Under the pieces are notes generated by a model, which ran no database searches, was not told where the DNA came from, and saw only the letters and a program-made list of their open reading frames with translations. The position numbers and the translations under genes are program-made. DNA of 64,000 bases from Aspergillus flavus (taxonomy: Eukaryota > Ascomycota > Eurotiomycetes > Eurotiales > Aspergillaceae): the NCBI RefSeq assembly GCF_009017415.1, contig NC_092406.1, positions 744,001 through 808,000 on the forward strand, given 5' to 3'. Below, piece after piece: positions 44,166 through 56,550 of this stretch (positions within the stretch are counted from its first letter, which is position 1; each line of letters starts with the position of its first letter).

Positions 44166-46477
44166 ATGACTGTCAAGGACGCGGTAAAAGAGTCCTTGGT
44201 TGGCTCCAGTACGGATCAGTCACAACCATCAAGCCAGGCCAAGACGAATTTCCTTCGTCACGCACGCAAGGATGAGGGCACCGGAGACCTATACATGACG
44301 GAAGACGATTTCATCAATGCTATTGCCCCCAAGCATGAGGATTATGTGAGTGTTGTGCTGCATTCAGGTTGCGACAACGATGATGTGTCATCGCCGCCGC
44401 GAAGCTCGCATGACCTTCAGCTAACATCACAATTCGCCCTTTCTAGCATAAAATCAAGCGTGAACATTACGGAATCCTCTTCAAGGTTGCGGATCGCAAG
44501 CAGACTGGCAAGCTCAGCCTCAGCGATTGGGCAACCTTCGAGAACCTCCTCTCGAAGCCCGATGCCGAATATGAGATCGCCTTCCGTTTGTTCGATACCG
44601 ACGGCACAGGTGCCGTGAAGTGGGAAACCTTCAAGAACCTGTATAACGTGAACAAGGACAAGGACAGCATTCCCTTCGACTGGAACTCGGATTGGGCCTC
44701 CCTGTACACCGGACGCACCAAAAGTCGCCATGACATGACCTACCCGCAATTCGCGCAAATGCTCCGAGGCTTGCAAGGGGAGCGTATCCGCCAAGCTTTC
44801 CACATCTTCGACAAGGACGGTGATGGCTACATCGAGCCCGAAGACTTCCAGCGCATTATCCTGGAAACCTCGAAACACAAGCTCTCCGACTACGTTCTGG
44901 AACATCTTCCCAGTCTGTGCAACATCTCCACCGGCACCAAGATCTCATATGCCACCGTCCGTGCCTTCCAGAACATCATGCGCGAGATGGACATGATTGA
45001 TGTCATTGTGCGTGAGGCCACCCAGAAGAGTGATGACGGCAAGATCACCCGTGCCGATTTCCTGAACGAGGCGGCCCGGATCACTCGCTTCTCCCTGTTC
45101 ACCCCCATGGAGGCGGACATCCTGTTCCACTTCGCGGGCCTGGATGCCCCCTCCGGCCGACTCGCTCAAAAGGATTTCGCCAAGGTCATCGATGCATCAT
45201 GGCGGATGCCCCTTGCCATTGCAGGCCAAGCCGCCGCCGCAACCGCCCATAAGGCGGCGGACAAGACCAAGTCGGTCTTGTACAACGTGTTGGAGTCGGT
45301 CCACCACTTCGCGCTGGGTAGTTTGGCAGGAGCTTTCGGTGCCTTTATGGTCTACCCTATTGACTTGGTCAAGACTCGTATGCAGAACCAGCGGTCTACG
45401 CGTGTCGGCGAAAGACTGTACAACAACTCACTCGATTGCGCGCGCAAGGTTATCCGTAATGAGGGTTTCACCGGCCTGTATTCCGGAGTTGTGCCTCAGC
45501 TGATTGGTGTTGCGCCCGAAAAGGCCATCAAGCTGACGGTCAACGACTTGGTCCGTGGCCATTTTACGAATAAGGAGAATGGCAAGATTTGGTATCCTTA
45601 CGAGATCCTTGCCGGTGGTACGGCCGGAGGTTGCCAAGTGGTAAGTTGCCCTACACTCCACCGTGACGCCATCGCTCTGGACTCACCGCTGACCCTCACT
45701 AGATTTTCACCAACCCTCTGGAAATTGTCAAGATTCGTCTGCAGGTTCAGGGAGAAATCGCGAAGAACGTCGAGGGTGCCCCTCGTCGTTCGGCCCTGTG
45801 GATCGTGAAGAACCTGGGTCTGGTCGGTCTGTACAAGGGAGCCAGTGCCTGTTTGCTCCGTGATGGTAAGGACCCATTTGCTCTTGCCCGGTCGGGACCT
45901 ATAATCTAATTGCTGCGACTCGGTAGTGCCATTCTCCGCGATTTACTTCCCAACCTACGCTCACCTGAAGAGCGACTTCTTCGGCGAATCTCCCACCCAC
46001 AAGCTCGGTGTTGTACAGTTGCTGACTGCTGGTGCGATCGCTGGTATGCCCGCCGCTTATCTGACCACCCCGTGCGATGTCATCAAGACTCGTCTCCAAG
46101 TCGAGGCTCGTAAGGGCGAAGTCGGATACACTGGTTTGCGTCATTGCGCCCGGACGATCTTGAAGGAGGAGGGCTTCAAGGCCTTCTTCAAGGGTGGTCC
46201 CGCCCGTATCATTCGTTCTTCTCCCCAGTTCGGATTCACTCTCGCATCATATGAACTTCTGCAGAAGTGGCTGCCCATGCCCGGGCACGAGGAGGTCACT
46301 CCTAGTGGACAGATCGAGCCCGGTGTCGGTCTTCAGGGTGCCAAGGCTCCTCTGCCATACCTCCGATCCAGAAACGCTCTGAAGCTGATCCTGGATCTCG
46401 ACGAGAACATTGGCCGTATCAAGATTCCTCAGGCCGACAAATGGCCCAAATTTATGCAGACACCCAGCACTAACTAA
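44166..46477 (+). CDS. agc1: mitochondrial aspartate/glutamate carrier with EF-hands, 695 aa
   Basis: Inner-membrane antiporter (aralar/citrin/Agc1) of the malate-aspartate shuttle. Four exons with introns 44346-44446, 45641-45702 and 45866-45926, 2088 nt in frame. The N-terminal 330 residues hold EF-hand units; clear loops are [12 protein letters not shown] and [12 protein letters not shown], although the last loop position is Thr or Asp rather than Glu. The carrier half has the three signature repeats [18 protein letters not shown] and TPCDVIKTR, and the C-terminal 70 residues form the usual amphipathic tail region. The start ATG has a good context (ATCACAATGAC). It is convergent with the minus-strand gene at 47.2 kb. 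Confidence 0.95.
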
Positions 46478-47240
46478 GCATGACTTTGTATTCACTAGCG
46501 ACGTTTTGGATTTATTTTTACCTTCATTTGTCTTCGATTGGAAATACCTTCTGCTCTCTTTTGTCTGTCTGAATTGTTTCCTTTTGGCTTAGTACCCGGG
46601 GTTCTGCTTGGAAGACCATTTCTTTTTCTCTTATGCCCGTACAGAACCACCCTGCATTTGCACATTGTATCAAAAAGGAATAGACCGGGGAAGGGATAGA
46701 GATTTGCACTATTCCCAAATTGCATGAGATGTCCTAGACCGTGTGAATTTAACCTATATACGAATGTACAGGTACCAGTTGTGTGATATGTACCTCGTTT
46801 TGGTTTGAAGCGTGTGAAATATATGTTATAGGATTGGACGTTCAACACGAGTAATATACACCAGAGCAAAAATATTGTAGGTCAAAATGACGTGGGTATC
46901 ATAAAATCTCTTAAGAGCTGGTATCGACCCTTATATGTACATAATAAGTGTAAGTATGAGTGTAAGTGAGGACATCATTTTCTCAACCAGGTGACCTTGA
47001 ATATACCCGTCGTTAGCTCAGTTGTTACGACACCGCTAAAAGTCAATGCAACCTACCGCTTATCAAAGGTGCAGAACAGATTATCATAATGGCCAATCAT
47101 AGTAACGATCTCCGCCCGCATCAACAGGATAACGAACGAGCTTTACTCTCCGGTCGGAGCACCACCGCATTGGGCTGAAATGCGAAGGTATGCAGCTGAG
47201 ATCCGGACCCGAAAGCTGACTGATTCCATAGAAAGTATCC
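46478..47240. other. convergent 3' region
   Basis: 763 bases between the stops of agc1 and the minus-strand mitochondrial protein gene. A TAGCTCAGTTG word near 47013 resembles a tRNA A box, but no B box or fold follows. No gene is seen. Confidence 0.5.
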
Positions 47241-47935
47241 TTAAAAGAAATTAATCTTCCGTCTCGAGGGGCTATTAGCAGGTGGCTCCTCGTTTCCGGC
47301 ACCTTCAGCCGGCATAGCTGGGTCCTTCTTCTGTGAGTTCTCCACCTGTCGTTTATCCGACTGAGCTTGTTGATCTGGCTCCTGATCCTTCGACTTTTGA
47401 TGCCATAGCGAATCCTCCTCCTCGATCTCCCGCAGAACTACCCAGCAGAAGTTAGTAACCAATCCTCAATGTAAAAGAGCGGGGAAAACCAACTCTCTTC
47501 CCACTCTCTCTCCTTGCCGTGATCGCCAGTCCCCAGTAATCGCTCAACGTCTACCTTCTCGCCGTTCTTCACCCGCTCAATGACTTCTCGCAGAAGTGTG
47601 ATCTTGGCGTCTGTTGTCCGCGTGTATGCGCGGTAGTCGTTCTTCAGTGCGATCATCCGGATCGCTTGTGACCCAATCAAGATGAATATAATGATGTAGA
47701 AGCTAGCGGGGTTCCACTCTTTCGATTTCGCAGATTCGGCCGTTGTCTCTTTGCTACCACGATTTCGGATGAATTTAGGAATCATGGAGTTCCAGACCGA
47801 GGCTTGGGCTAATCGTGGTACTCTGGTGGATTCGAGACGAATTTGTTGTGGCGTTCGGATGGGAATGTTCCCAATGAGCCGGGGAGCAGCTCGTGTGTTC
47901 GACAGCAGCCGGGTGGAAAGTCTTGTGAAAGACAT
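47241..47935 (-). CDS. mitochondrial single-TM protein (DUF5321-like), 212 aa
   Basis: Two exons (47241-47437, 47494-47935), 639 nt in frame. The Met at 47935 begins a basic, Arg/Ser-rich presequence (MSFTRLSTRLLSNTRAAPR) typical of mitochondrial import. One TM segment follows (ASFYIIIFILIGSQAIRMIAL), then a charged helix with coiled-coil character (DAKITLLREVIERVKNGEKVDVERLLG) and a polar Pro/Gln/Lys-rich tail. The layout resembles ascomycete inner-membrane proteins of unknown function, possibly DUF5321; that name is a memory-based guess. An upstream in-frame Met at 48025 is less likely. It is divergent from separase. Confidence 0.75.
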
Positions 47936-48236
47936 GTTTGCGAGAACTTCGGGCGTACTGCGAGGTATTGCGACGTCGAATCCAACGATTGAAGCTATTG
48001 GGATATTGAGAAGAGTCCTTGACATCGGAGTCTCGGAGCCTTGGCGCCGCTATACCCCTCTGGGTGTAGTGGCTCTGTATGTTGCTACGACAACGAGGCT
48101 TTGGCTTGGCTTACGGCAAGCGATCACCATCACAGATGTCACGGAGACAAGCCACACAAGCGACCACGTTATTGAACATTCCGGATGGCCTGAACTACTA
48201 ACCTTTCATACTCACAGCAAGTATACAATTGTACCA
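47936..48236. promoter_or_regulatory. divergent promoter, mitochondrial protein (-) and separase (+)
   Basis: Only 301 bases separate the two ATGs. The separase frame stays open upstream through this region and into the antisense of the neighbour (from 47751), but the residues there do not look like separase, so the ATG at 48237 is taken as the start. Confidence 0.55.
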
Positions 48237-51200
48237 ATGGCGGTCACCACTCTCCTCTCCGATTCCTCAGTGGAATCGGTGAAGCAGGCCGTTCGCTCCA
48301 CGTCAACATGTTCGAATGCCACCGTCATCTCCCTCCAGACCCTTTTCCGCGGGCTATCGAAAACGGCGCCCGAATCCGATAAAACCACAGTAAAGAGGGG
48401 GACAAGGACGACAAAAACTACGGCAACTTCTACTCGCCCGAAGTCATCGAGAGGGACAAAGATCTCCGCACAAGAAGCGGCCATCAACACAGTCATGGAA
48501 ATGGACGCTGCGCGTCTGTCATTCCAAGAGAAGCTTGTCCTCGCCACGGATGTCTTTAACACCACCCTCAAGACCCTTTCGGATGCTTCGAAGCAATGTG
48601 CTAAACGCGACGACGCTCGGGTTCGGACCGCGTGTGCCTCCCCGTCGACAAGTCATGGTGTGAAATCACCCAGAAAGTTGAAGACGTCACAGGAGGATGA
48701 GCTGGATGCTGGGTTGGTCGCTGTGGCGGAATGTGCAAGCACGGCTTTGTCTTCACTAAGGAGCTTAAAAGGGGACCAAGTTGATCAGCAGGATGCTCTT
48801 CCGAACATGCAGCTGGAGCAAGGTGCATGCGTCTTGGCGGGGAGGTATCTGTCACTGGGGCTGAATGACATGGCTTCTAAAGAATTGAGAGGACTTAAGA
48901 GAAGACTACAACAACATCTGGACAACCAGGCTACAGTACGACCAAAGACTACGAGTAGGAGGAAAAATGAGGCTCAGGAGGAGGAAAACACCAAAGAATG
49001 GATGTCTGATTTCCTTACGTTTGCCAATTTTGACCACGCCGGCCCGGTGCTGAGCGTACTGGTTCCCTTTCAATCTAATGCGCTACGACTGATAGCATCA
49101 GAAAAGAAACTTGCAACCGTCCAGAAAGTCGCGTCCTCGTTGCAGTTGGCCGAATTAAGCAGCCCAGCGAATGTCATCGTGGCGGCCACGGAATCGGGTG
49201 CTCTCACCAAAGACAAAGCAGCACTTCAACTCCAGCTGCTCTCTAATACAGTATTATCCCTGGCTGGAGTCCACCAGCCATCGACTAGCAGCACAACCCG
49301 CGATCGTCTAAAGCCGTTTACGTCGTTGTCCCTTCAATTATTGTCCTTGGAGATCCGGTGCATGAGCTGGAAACTGTCTGGTCACACCTGCGATGAAGGC
49401 AAAGAGATGTGGGATCCATTGACGCGTTACCTTGCCAACTACTCTCATCACAGCAAATCTATCGAGAAAGCTGAGTTTGCATCCATTTACAAAACAATCG
49501 TTCGACTCCAAACCGCCGTGGCGAATACGCAAAAACGCACCACGGCCAGTCTGAGAGATAATGTCTCGGTTGCCAGGATTGCCACTATACTAGGACAGCT
49601 TGCTCAAGAGGCCGGGTGCTTTGACGAAGCTTTGAAGCTTTTTACCGAAGCCGTCAACCCGCTTTCTAGCGGACAATGCCTCTCGCTCGCCACTGTTCGT
49701 TGCAAGATTGCATCTTTGCACCTTCAAGCTAGCAAATCTTCCAAACCCTCACTCGACAAGGTTACGAATGTTGTATCTGATGCGACTTCCTCACTGAGCA
49801 TGCCCTTGAAAGGGAGTCTCAGTGATCTCGACGAGCTGCTTGTTGAGGCAGCAAAACTCAAAAAGCTTACTATGAGTGCTTATGGGGACTTGGCTACGAA
49901 GGCAGGGGAAAAGAATGGAATTGATATTTCCCAAATCTACGAATATCTCCCTGCTTTCTTGCGGTTTTTGCGTCGCTATGTTGGTCGGCCATCTTCGTCC
50001 GATAATGAGTCGAAAGAGGATGACTTGTTTCTTACGCGGGTTCGTGCGTGCAGAAATATTGTCCTCTCGGCAGTGGATTCAGCGCTCGCTGTCGGTAAAT
50101 TTTCAGTTATGTCACAAAGGCCTCCCTGGGAAGACGTCCTCTCCGCACTGACAGACTGCCAGCGTCTTCTGACGGCTATTGACATCGCGGATAAAGAAGC
50201 TGATCCGTCAGTACTAGAGCAAATTGGTGCGGCATTCGTTCGGTTGTCAAACCTGTTTTGGTCACGCTATCTGAAGGAGAAAGAACGTGGGAAGGGATAT
50301 CGTGAGCTGGTACCTCTGGTGAAGCACTCTGCGAATCTTTTGTCCAGTTGCTCAGCAGAACAACGAAACACGGGGTTCGCGGCTTTGAAGTACGAACGGC
50401 TTGCGTATCTCTACATGGAAGGCAACAGGGGCGCCGAAGCCGAACAGGCTTTCTCTCAGGCCATCCAAGAGCATATCGACACAGGAGTGTTGGACGGCTT
50501 GATTTCTAGTCCCAACTTTCCTTACCGAACTTCTCAGGATCCCAAAAGCAGCGGGTTCATGCTTGGTCGAGTCCTTACTGCGTACCTGAAGTTGCAGCTG
50601 AAGCTGCGTGGCAAGTCAAAGTCTAACGGTTTCTTTGATGACGAGTCGCAATCGCTGTTGGTAAGAGGTCATATCATGGAATGGCAGATGGGCATCCTGA
50701 CTGAGCTACATTCACATGCTTCCAGCGATGAAGCGTTTCGGTCACACTTTACTTGCCTTGTGTCCAACCTGCTTGGTCTATACGATCCGGAAGTCTACCC
50801 TATTCGCCGCTTACGAGTAGTCTTGGGCGGACTGCGTTCGTCCCTGGAACGCCCGAACTGTTTGGAGTCAACAGTATTACAAGATCTACTTGAGGAAGCC
50901 TTGGAGGCCATAGAACTTGGTGACTACGCTGAGGATGGTGCTTTGGCGACTTTAGCGACTCATTTGCATAATTCTGTGCGCCTTAGTGTTGGCCTTCTGC
51001 AGGGGGACCTACAACCTGAATCTCTCAATCTCATGATATCCTCGTGGACCTCTCTGATGCGCAACTGCAACGATGGTGTAACCTTGATACAATACGTCGG
51101 CGATGTTGAACACTACCTCCTTCAGCTGAAGGCCGTAGTTGACTACACAGAGATTCATGGACTTTGGAAGCTCCAGCTTTCAACGCTTGAATTGGTCTTA

Positions 51201-54200
51201 CGTGTCACGGAGCTTCAAGAACATGGTGACTTTTCCGAAGCCATAATCGTAATTGCGCGTCTTGTACAGCAAAATTGTCGACTTGGATACTGCAAAAAGG
51301 CCGGTGATCTTCTCACTCGCGCAGAGCAGTACCTCGGCCCTAACGTATCTTGCCTGGCCACCCTATCACACAAGCTGGCGCGGGTAGCCTACCTCCTGGA
51401 AACCGGCGAGACTGACAAGGCGGCGGCCAACCTATCAACAGCCAGAATTCTCTACGAGAAAAACCAGAAAAAGCAGGATTTGAGCAGCTGCTCTGTTCTG
51501 GCCAAGATTGCCTGGGAAAGGCTGGTCGCGGATGCAGCTTTCATGAGTTCGCAGCTCTCTTTTGCCCAGGGAGTCATCAAGGACGCTCTCTTTTTTGCTA
51601 AGCTATCCGTTCGATTGAACTGTAGGATATGGGCTAAGGTTGAGAAAATCTCCCAGAGGAAACAGGAAAAGAGCTTGCCTGTCCCTGTTATCTCCGTGGG
51701 GGATAGCTCCGAGCTTGACAACGTTGTTGAAACCATGGCCAAGCTTGATGTATCGCAGGCGAACCATACAACAACTTCTGTCTATACCCAGGGAGCTCCT
51801 TTTTGGCCGCACATCGGCTCACATCACACCTCCCTATTAAACCTTGCGAGTCTATCTGCACATCACGGCCTGTTCCAGGATGCCATCTACTACGGCGAGC
51901 AGGCGCTGAAGATCAACAAGACACTGAACGCCCCTGTTCGTTTGATCAATTCTCAAGCGCAACTTGGGTCCCACTGGATTCTTGGAGGGCATATCTCTGA
52001 AGGCCAAGAACTCCTCACAGCTGCCGAGAAATTGTCTAAGCAGTTGGAGAGCAGTGTTGAGCTCGCGTCGCTGCAGATGGGTCTTGCCTCTCTTTATAGA
52101 GCACAGGGCCATTACCGTGATGAACTGCAGGCCCTTCTGGAGGCGGACCGGATCATGGCTGATTTTGGCAGCCTGGATGTGTCTGATGTGGCTTCGGTTT
52201 CCTCGGGTGTCCTGGAACTAGAAGATAAAATGGAGAGTCTCCGAATCCGACCGAGCAGCAGGAGGACGAAGCAGCCCGCGGCGACCACTCGCCGAACCCG
52301 TGCTACTACCTCAGCTAGAAAACCCACCAAGGTCGACGCCACCCCTTCGAAAGCTGCCGACACCGTGCCTGAATCAAAGTCCCTGTTGCAGATCAGAAGC
52401 GACATCCTGCGGCAACAGGCCGCTTGCTGCCGCTCCTTACGAGATTTTGAGAGAGCCTCATGTCTGCTCAACAACGCCCGACAATATGCAGTCTCCAGGG
52501 ACAGCCAGATCTCGGTGCATCTTGGGGAAAGCGAGCATTTCCTCGCAGAGGCTATTCGCCACTTTGCTTCTCATGCTGTATATTGCGTTCTTCCCGAATC
52601 GACAATTTCGCTGCCTTCCCTGCAATCGCCAAGCAAGACTACGAGCACATCTAAGGCTGCCACCAAGAGCACAGCCCGGAAGCCCCGAGCACCTGCTAGA
52701 GGGACACGGTCCCGAGCGCAGACAGCAAGCGAAGACTTCGCTGTGATGCTTTCCAAGGCTGGCGATTGTCTCAACAATGTGTTTGCTACTGCTACTACCG
52801 TGGGCTCAACACTGGATAGCCACTCGGCTTCACGCTTGATGAGTCGTATCTCTATGCTGTCTCATGTTACAGCCGCCGAGAGCATATCCGCCTGGTCGCA
52901 GCCTCCTGCTAATGTTAATGGTAAGTCTACAAGCCCTTCCTTCAAACGATCACCTGCTAAACTGGGTAGAACTTGGCCGTATCGGTGCTTTCGCACGTGA
53001 GCATACTGCGATTGATCTTGACAAGCAGCTGGCGGAGTATAACGACCCGCTTCTTTGGCCTACGCCCTCCCCGATGATGGCAGAATCCGAGGATCTGTGT
53101 AGCTCGAGGTTTGTGGAAGAGTACATTGATATCCTACCCGACAATTGGAATGTTCTTTCATTATCGTTGAGCGCCGACCGCAGCGAGTTCATTGTCTCAC
53201 GACTGCATCAAGGTCGTTCCCCATTCCTTTTGCGGCTTCCCTTGAAGAGAGGCAACTCTGAGGAGGAGGACGAGCAGTTTACTTTCGACGACGGCCGGGA
53301 GGAGATGCAGGAGCTGATCAAGCTGGCCAACGAAAGTTCTCACGCGGCCAAAGCTCAGACAGATCGGCAGATGAAGAAGGATTGGTGGAAGAACCGTGAA
53401 GCTCTCGACCGTCGGATGGAGACACTGTTGCAGAACATTGAGAATGTATGGTTCGGGGGGTTCCGAGGAATCTTCTCCCCAGTGCCTCATGATACTACTT
53501 CCCTGACTCGATTTGCATCTTCATTCCAGTCCATCTTGGACAAACACCTTCCTTCTCGACAGAAGGGTGGTCGGGCAGAGGGTCCGCGCCTGACCCTGCA
53601 CCCGAACGTGCTGGAGCTGTTCATCGGTGTCGCGGACCTGGACGACCAAGAAGATCCGGAAGAGACGTTGATGGATCTTTTGTACTTCGTGGTGGATATT
53701 CTACAGTTCCAGGGCGAGCGCAATGCCTACGATGAGATTGACTTTGATATGATGGTGGTTGAAACCCTCGACGCGGTTCGGGCCTACCATGACGCCACCA
53801 GCAACCGCCGGGGCAAACCCACCCCGAACCATACCGTCTTGGTTCTTGATAAATCCCTACACCTATTCCCGTGGGAGTCTCTCCCATGTCTCCAGGGATT
53901 CCCTGTGTGTCGTGTGCCGTCGTTGGAATGTCTACGTGACCGAGTCCTGCAGTTCCAAAACAAGCGCAACTCGGACCTTGCCAGGGGCGTGGGCATCGAC
54001 CGCAACAGTGGCACCTACATTCTGAACCCTACTGGGGATCTTCGCACGACCCAAAGCACGTTTGAGAAGGATCTCTCAGAGCTGCAGGGTTGGACGGGCA
54101 TTATGCAGCGCGAGCCGAGCGAAGAAGAGTTCAAGCGCGGCTTGGAGACGACGAATCTCTTCCTGTACTTCGGACACGGCAGCGGTGCGCAGTACATTCG

Positions 54201-54543
54201 GGGTCGGACGGTCAAGCGACTGGAGCAATGTGCCGTTGCGTTCCTGATGGGGTGCAGCAGTGGTACCTTGACGGAGGCGGGCGAGTACGAGCCTTACGGC
54301 ACGCCGATGAACTATCTTCATGCCGGCAGTCCGGCGCTCGTTGCGACCCTTTGGGATGTTACCGATAAGGATATCGATCGGTTTGCGCAGTCTACGTTTG
54401 AGAAATGGGGACTGTTTGATGCCGGATCGGACGGGGCGACATTGGATGAAGCGGTGTCGCAGTCGCGACCGGCGTGTGTGTTGAAGTATTTGAATGGAGC
54501 GGCTCCAGTGATTTATGGCGTTCCGTCGGTGTTTTTGGAATAA
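48237..54543 (+). CDS. bimB: separase (BimB/Cut1/Esp1 family), 2085 aa
   Basis: Caspase-fold cysteine protease that cleaves cohesin at anaphase. Two exons (48237-52920, 52970-54543), 6258 nt in frame, close to the size known for Aspergillus BimB. The first 1500 residues are a long helical, TPR-like repeat region with a Lys/Ser/Thr-rich insert near residues 40-85 and another basic insert near 1340-1375 (SSRRTKQPAATTRRTR). The C-terminal protease domain includes LHLFPWESLP, catalytic His1964 in YFGHGSGAQYIRG and catalytic Cys1990 in FLMGCSSG, followed by YGTPMNYLHAGSPALVATLWDVTDKD. The start gives MAVTTLLSD. No securin-like gene is nearby. Confidence 0.95.
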
Positions 54544-54971
54544 GCATTTGGGTAGACTGAGCGTTTTGTTTTGTTATGATGATTCCTTTTTCATGGTCGA
54601 GGAGCATTGTTATTAGGGCATTTTCATGGCGTGACGGTAGCTTTTCTTAATATCATAACTTATTTTGTATTCTATGCATATATCCTAAAAGAGTAAAAAT
54701 ATCCCCGAGGTGGGGACCTTTTGGTGTACGAGTTCCTGTCATGATTGATGAGGGGATGGTTTTATATGGGAGCAGATAAGGGAGTAGATTTAAATGTGGG
54801 GGGTTGTTTTTCTGCCCCTCATTTAAATCAATTCTTCCCCTCATCCACTCCTCATTGATCCACACCAACGTCAATTTAACTCCCGTCTCTCTCAGCCCCA
54901 TAGAAAGTGTTTCTTCTTTTCTTTTACTTCTTCACCAATTCCGCATCCTCCACCCCATCAAACAACACGTC
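54544..54971. other. separase 3' flank and FGH promoter
   Basis: 428 bases, same-strand spacing. A pyrimidine-rich leader occupies about 54810-54970, before the FGH ATG. No gene is seen; the minus-strand frame 54653-54901 is not supported. Confidence 0.5.
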
Positions 54972-55998
54972 ATGTCCGTCACAACGCAAGCAACCATCGC
55001 CTCCTTTGGCGGAAAGCTCCTCAAGCTCAGCCATGCCGCCACCTCCACCCGCTGCGAAATGTCCTTCAACCTCTACCTGCCGCCCCAGGCCATCCAGAAC
55101 CCCTCGCAGAAAGTCCCCGTCCTCATCTACCTGTCCGGTCTCACCTGCACCGCCAACAATTGCTCCGAGAAGGGCTTCTTCCAGCACGGCGCCAGCAAGA
55201 AGGGTATTGCCGTGTTGTACCCTGACACCAGCCCGAGTATGTCGCCATAAACAACTGAGCTATGTCGAAGAGAGTGGAAACGGCTAACAAGGATGTAGGA
55301 GGCTTGAACATCCAGGGTGAGGACGACTCCTGGGACTTCGGTACCGGTGCCGGATTCTACGTCGATGCCACCAAGGAGCCCTACAAGGGTGGATACAACA
55401 TGTACACCTATGTGACGGAGGAGCTGCCCAAGACCGTCTTTGCCGCGTTCCCCCAGCTAGATGAGAGCCGTGTCAGTATCACCGGTCACAGCATGGGTGG
55501 TCATGGTGCTTTGACTCTGGTATGTTTACGTCTTACTTCGGAGGCTATGCACAAATATTGATACCGGATAGTTCCTCCGCAACCCCGGCAAGTACAAGTC
55601 CGTCTCCGCCTTTGCACCCATCTCCAACCCCATCAACTGCCCATGGGGCCAGAAGGCCTTTGGCGGCTACTTCGGCGAGGACCAGCAGGAGAAGTGGAAG
55701 GAGCACGACGCAACGGAGCTCGTGAAGAAGTGGAAGGGACCTTTGGATGTGCTCATTGACGTGGTATGTGTTGGTTATTTAATCTGTTGTTGACCCATAC
55801 TAAATGAAACAGGGCACCGGCGACAACTTCTACAAGCAGGGCCAGCTTCTGCCCGAGAACCTCGAGAAGGCGGCCAAGGAGGCGGGCGTCGAGGGTCTGA
55901 AGGTCCGCTACCAGCCTGACTACGACCACAGCTACTACACGATGGCGACGTTCGCGGATGACCACGTGGAACACGCGGCCAAGTACTTGTTTGCATAG
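54972..55998 (+). CDS. S-formylglutathione hydrolase (esterase D family), 287 aa
   Basis: Hydrolyses S-formylglutathione to formate and glutathione, the second step of glutathione-dependent formaldehyde detoxification; cytosolic. Four exons (54972-55236, 55299-55519, 55572-55763, 55813-55998), 864 nt in frame, with the family's usual length. Alpha/beta-hydrolase features: [16 protein letters not shown], nucleophile Ser in [10 protein letters not shown], the [11 protein letters not shown] stretch with [12 protein letters not shown], and catalytic His in [12 protein letters not shown]. The second intron follows GALTL and the third follows DVLIDV. No partner dehydrogenase gene is nearby. Confidence 0.95.
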
Positions 55999-56550
55999 TG
56001 GGTTGACTTCCCTTTTAAAATTTGTTGTTGAATGGATGTTTTATTGTGTGAAAGTGCATGTAAAGAATGACCGCGATGACTGGATGGAGCGTCTTCTGAT
56101 GTTGGCAGCGATCGTCCGAAACCTAGGATCTAGATGAATCACGACTGTTCAGATACCGATCCCCGTAGATCGATTATAGAGAAGGATGTACATACAACGT
56201 TCACAGTATATCGTATCTTGTCCAGACAATCTAGAGAGTAGATAAACTAAGAAAGGAGATATCTCGGCCCAGAGTCGGACCCGACTCGGCCCAGGTCGGA
56301 GCCGACAAACCGTCAACATCGAACAAAGTATGGCGAATCCCCTGGAATCGAATTAACATCTACAATTCCTACGAAATTTTCCATACAAAATTGAATGAAT
56401 ACAATAAACGAGGAAACTCACAGCAGACCGCTATAACCCAGAACAAAAAGAATAATACCATTCATAAATCTATCCTCTATAAGACTATACAGTATACAGT
56501 CTATACCCAACTCTCCTCGACCCAAACCCAAGATAAAGATAATAAATACT
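55999..56550. other. convergent 3' region with GC-rich tandem repeat
   Basis: 552 bases between the stops of FGH and the 78-aa gene. It contains the 22/21-bp tandem repeat at 56263-56306. The part 56390-56550 is A-rich. No gene is seen. Confidence 0.5.
56263..56306. repeat. two-copy GC-rich tandem repeat
   Basis: CTCGGCCCAGAGTCGGACCC starts at 56263 and CTCGGCCCAGGTCGGAGCC at 56285, a near-identical 21-22-bp duplication. The junction GAGTCGGACCCGACTC is also self-complementary, so a hairpin can form. Confidence 0.7.

Noticed and set aside
47009..47060. tRNA A-box-like TAGCTCAGTTG
   Set aside because: No B box follows within tRNA distance and no cloverleaf can be drawn.
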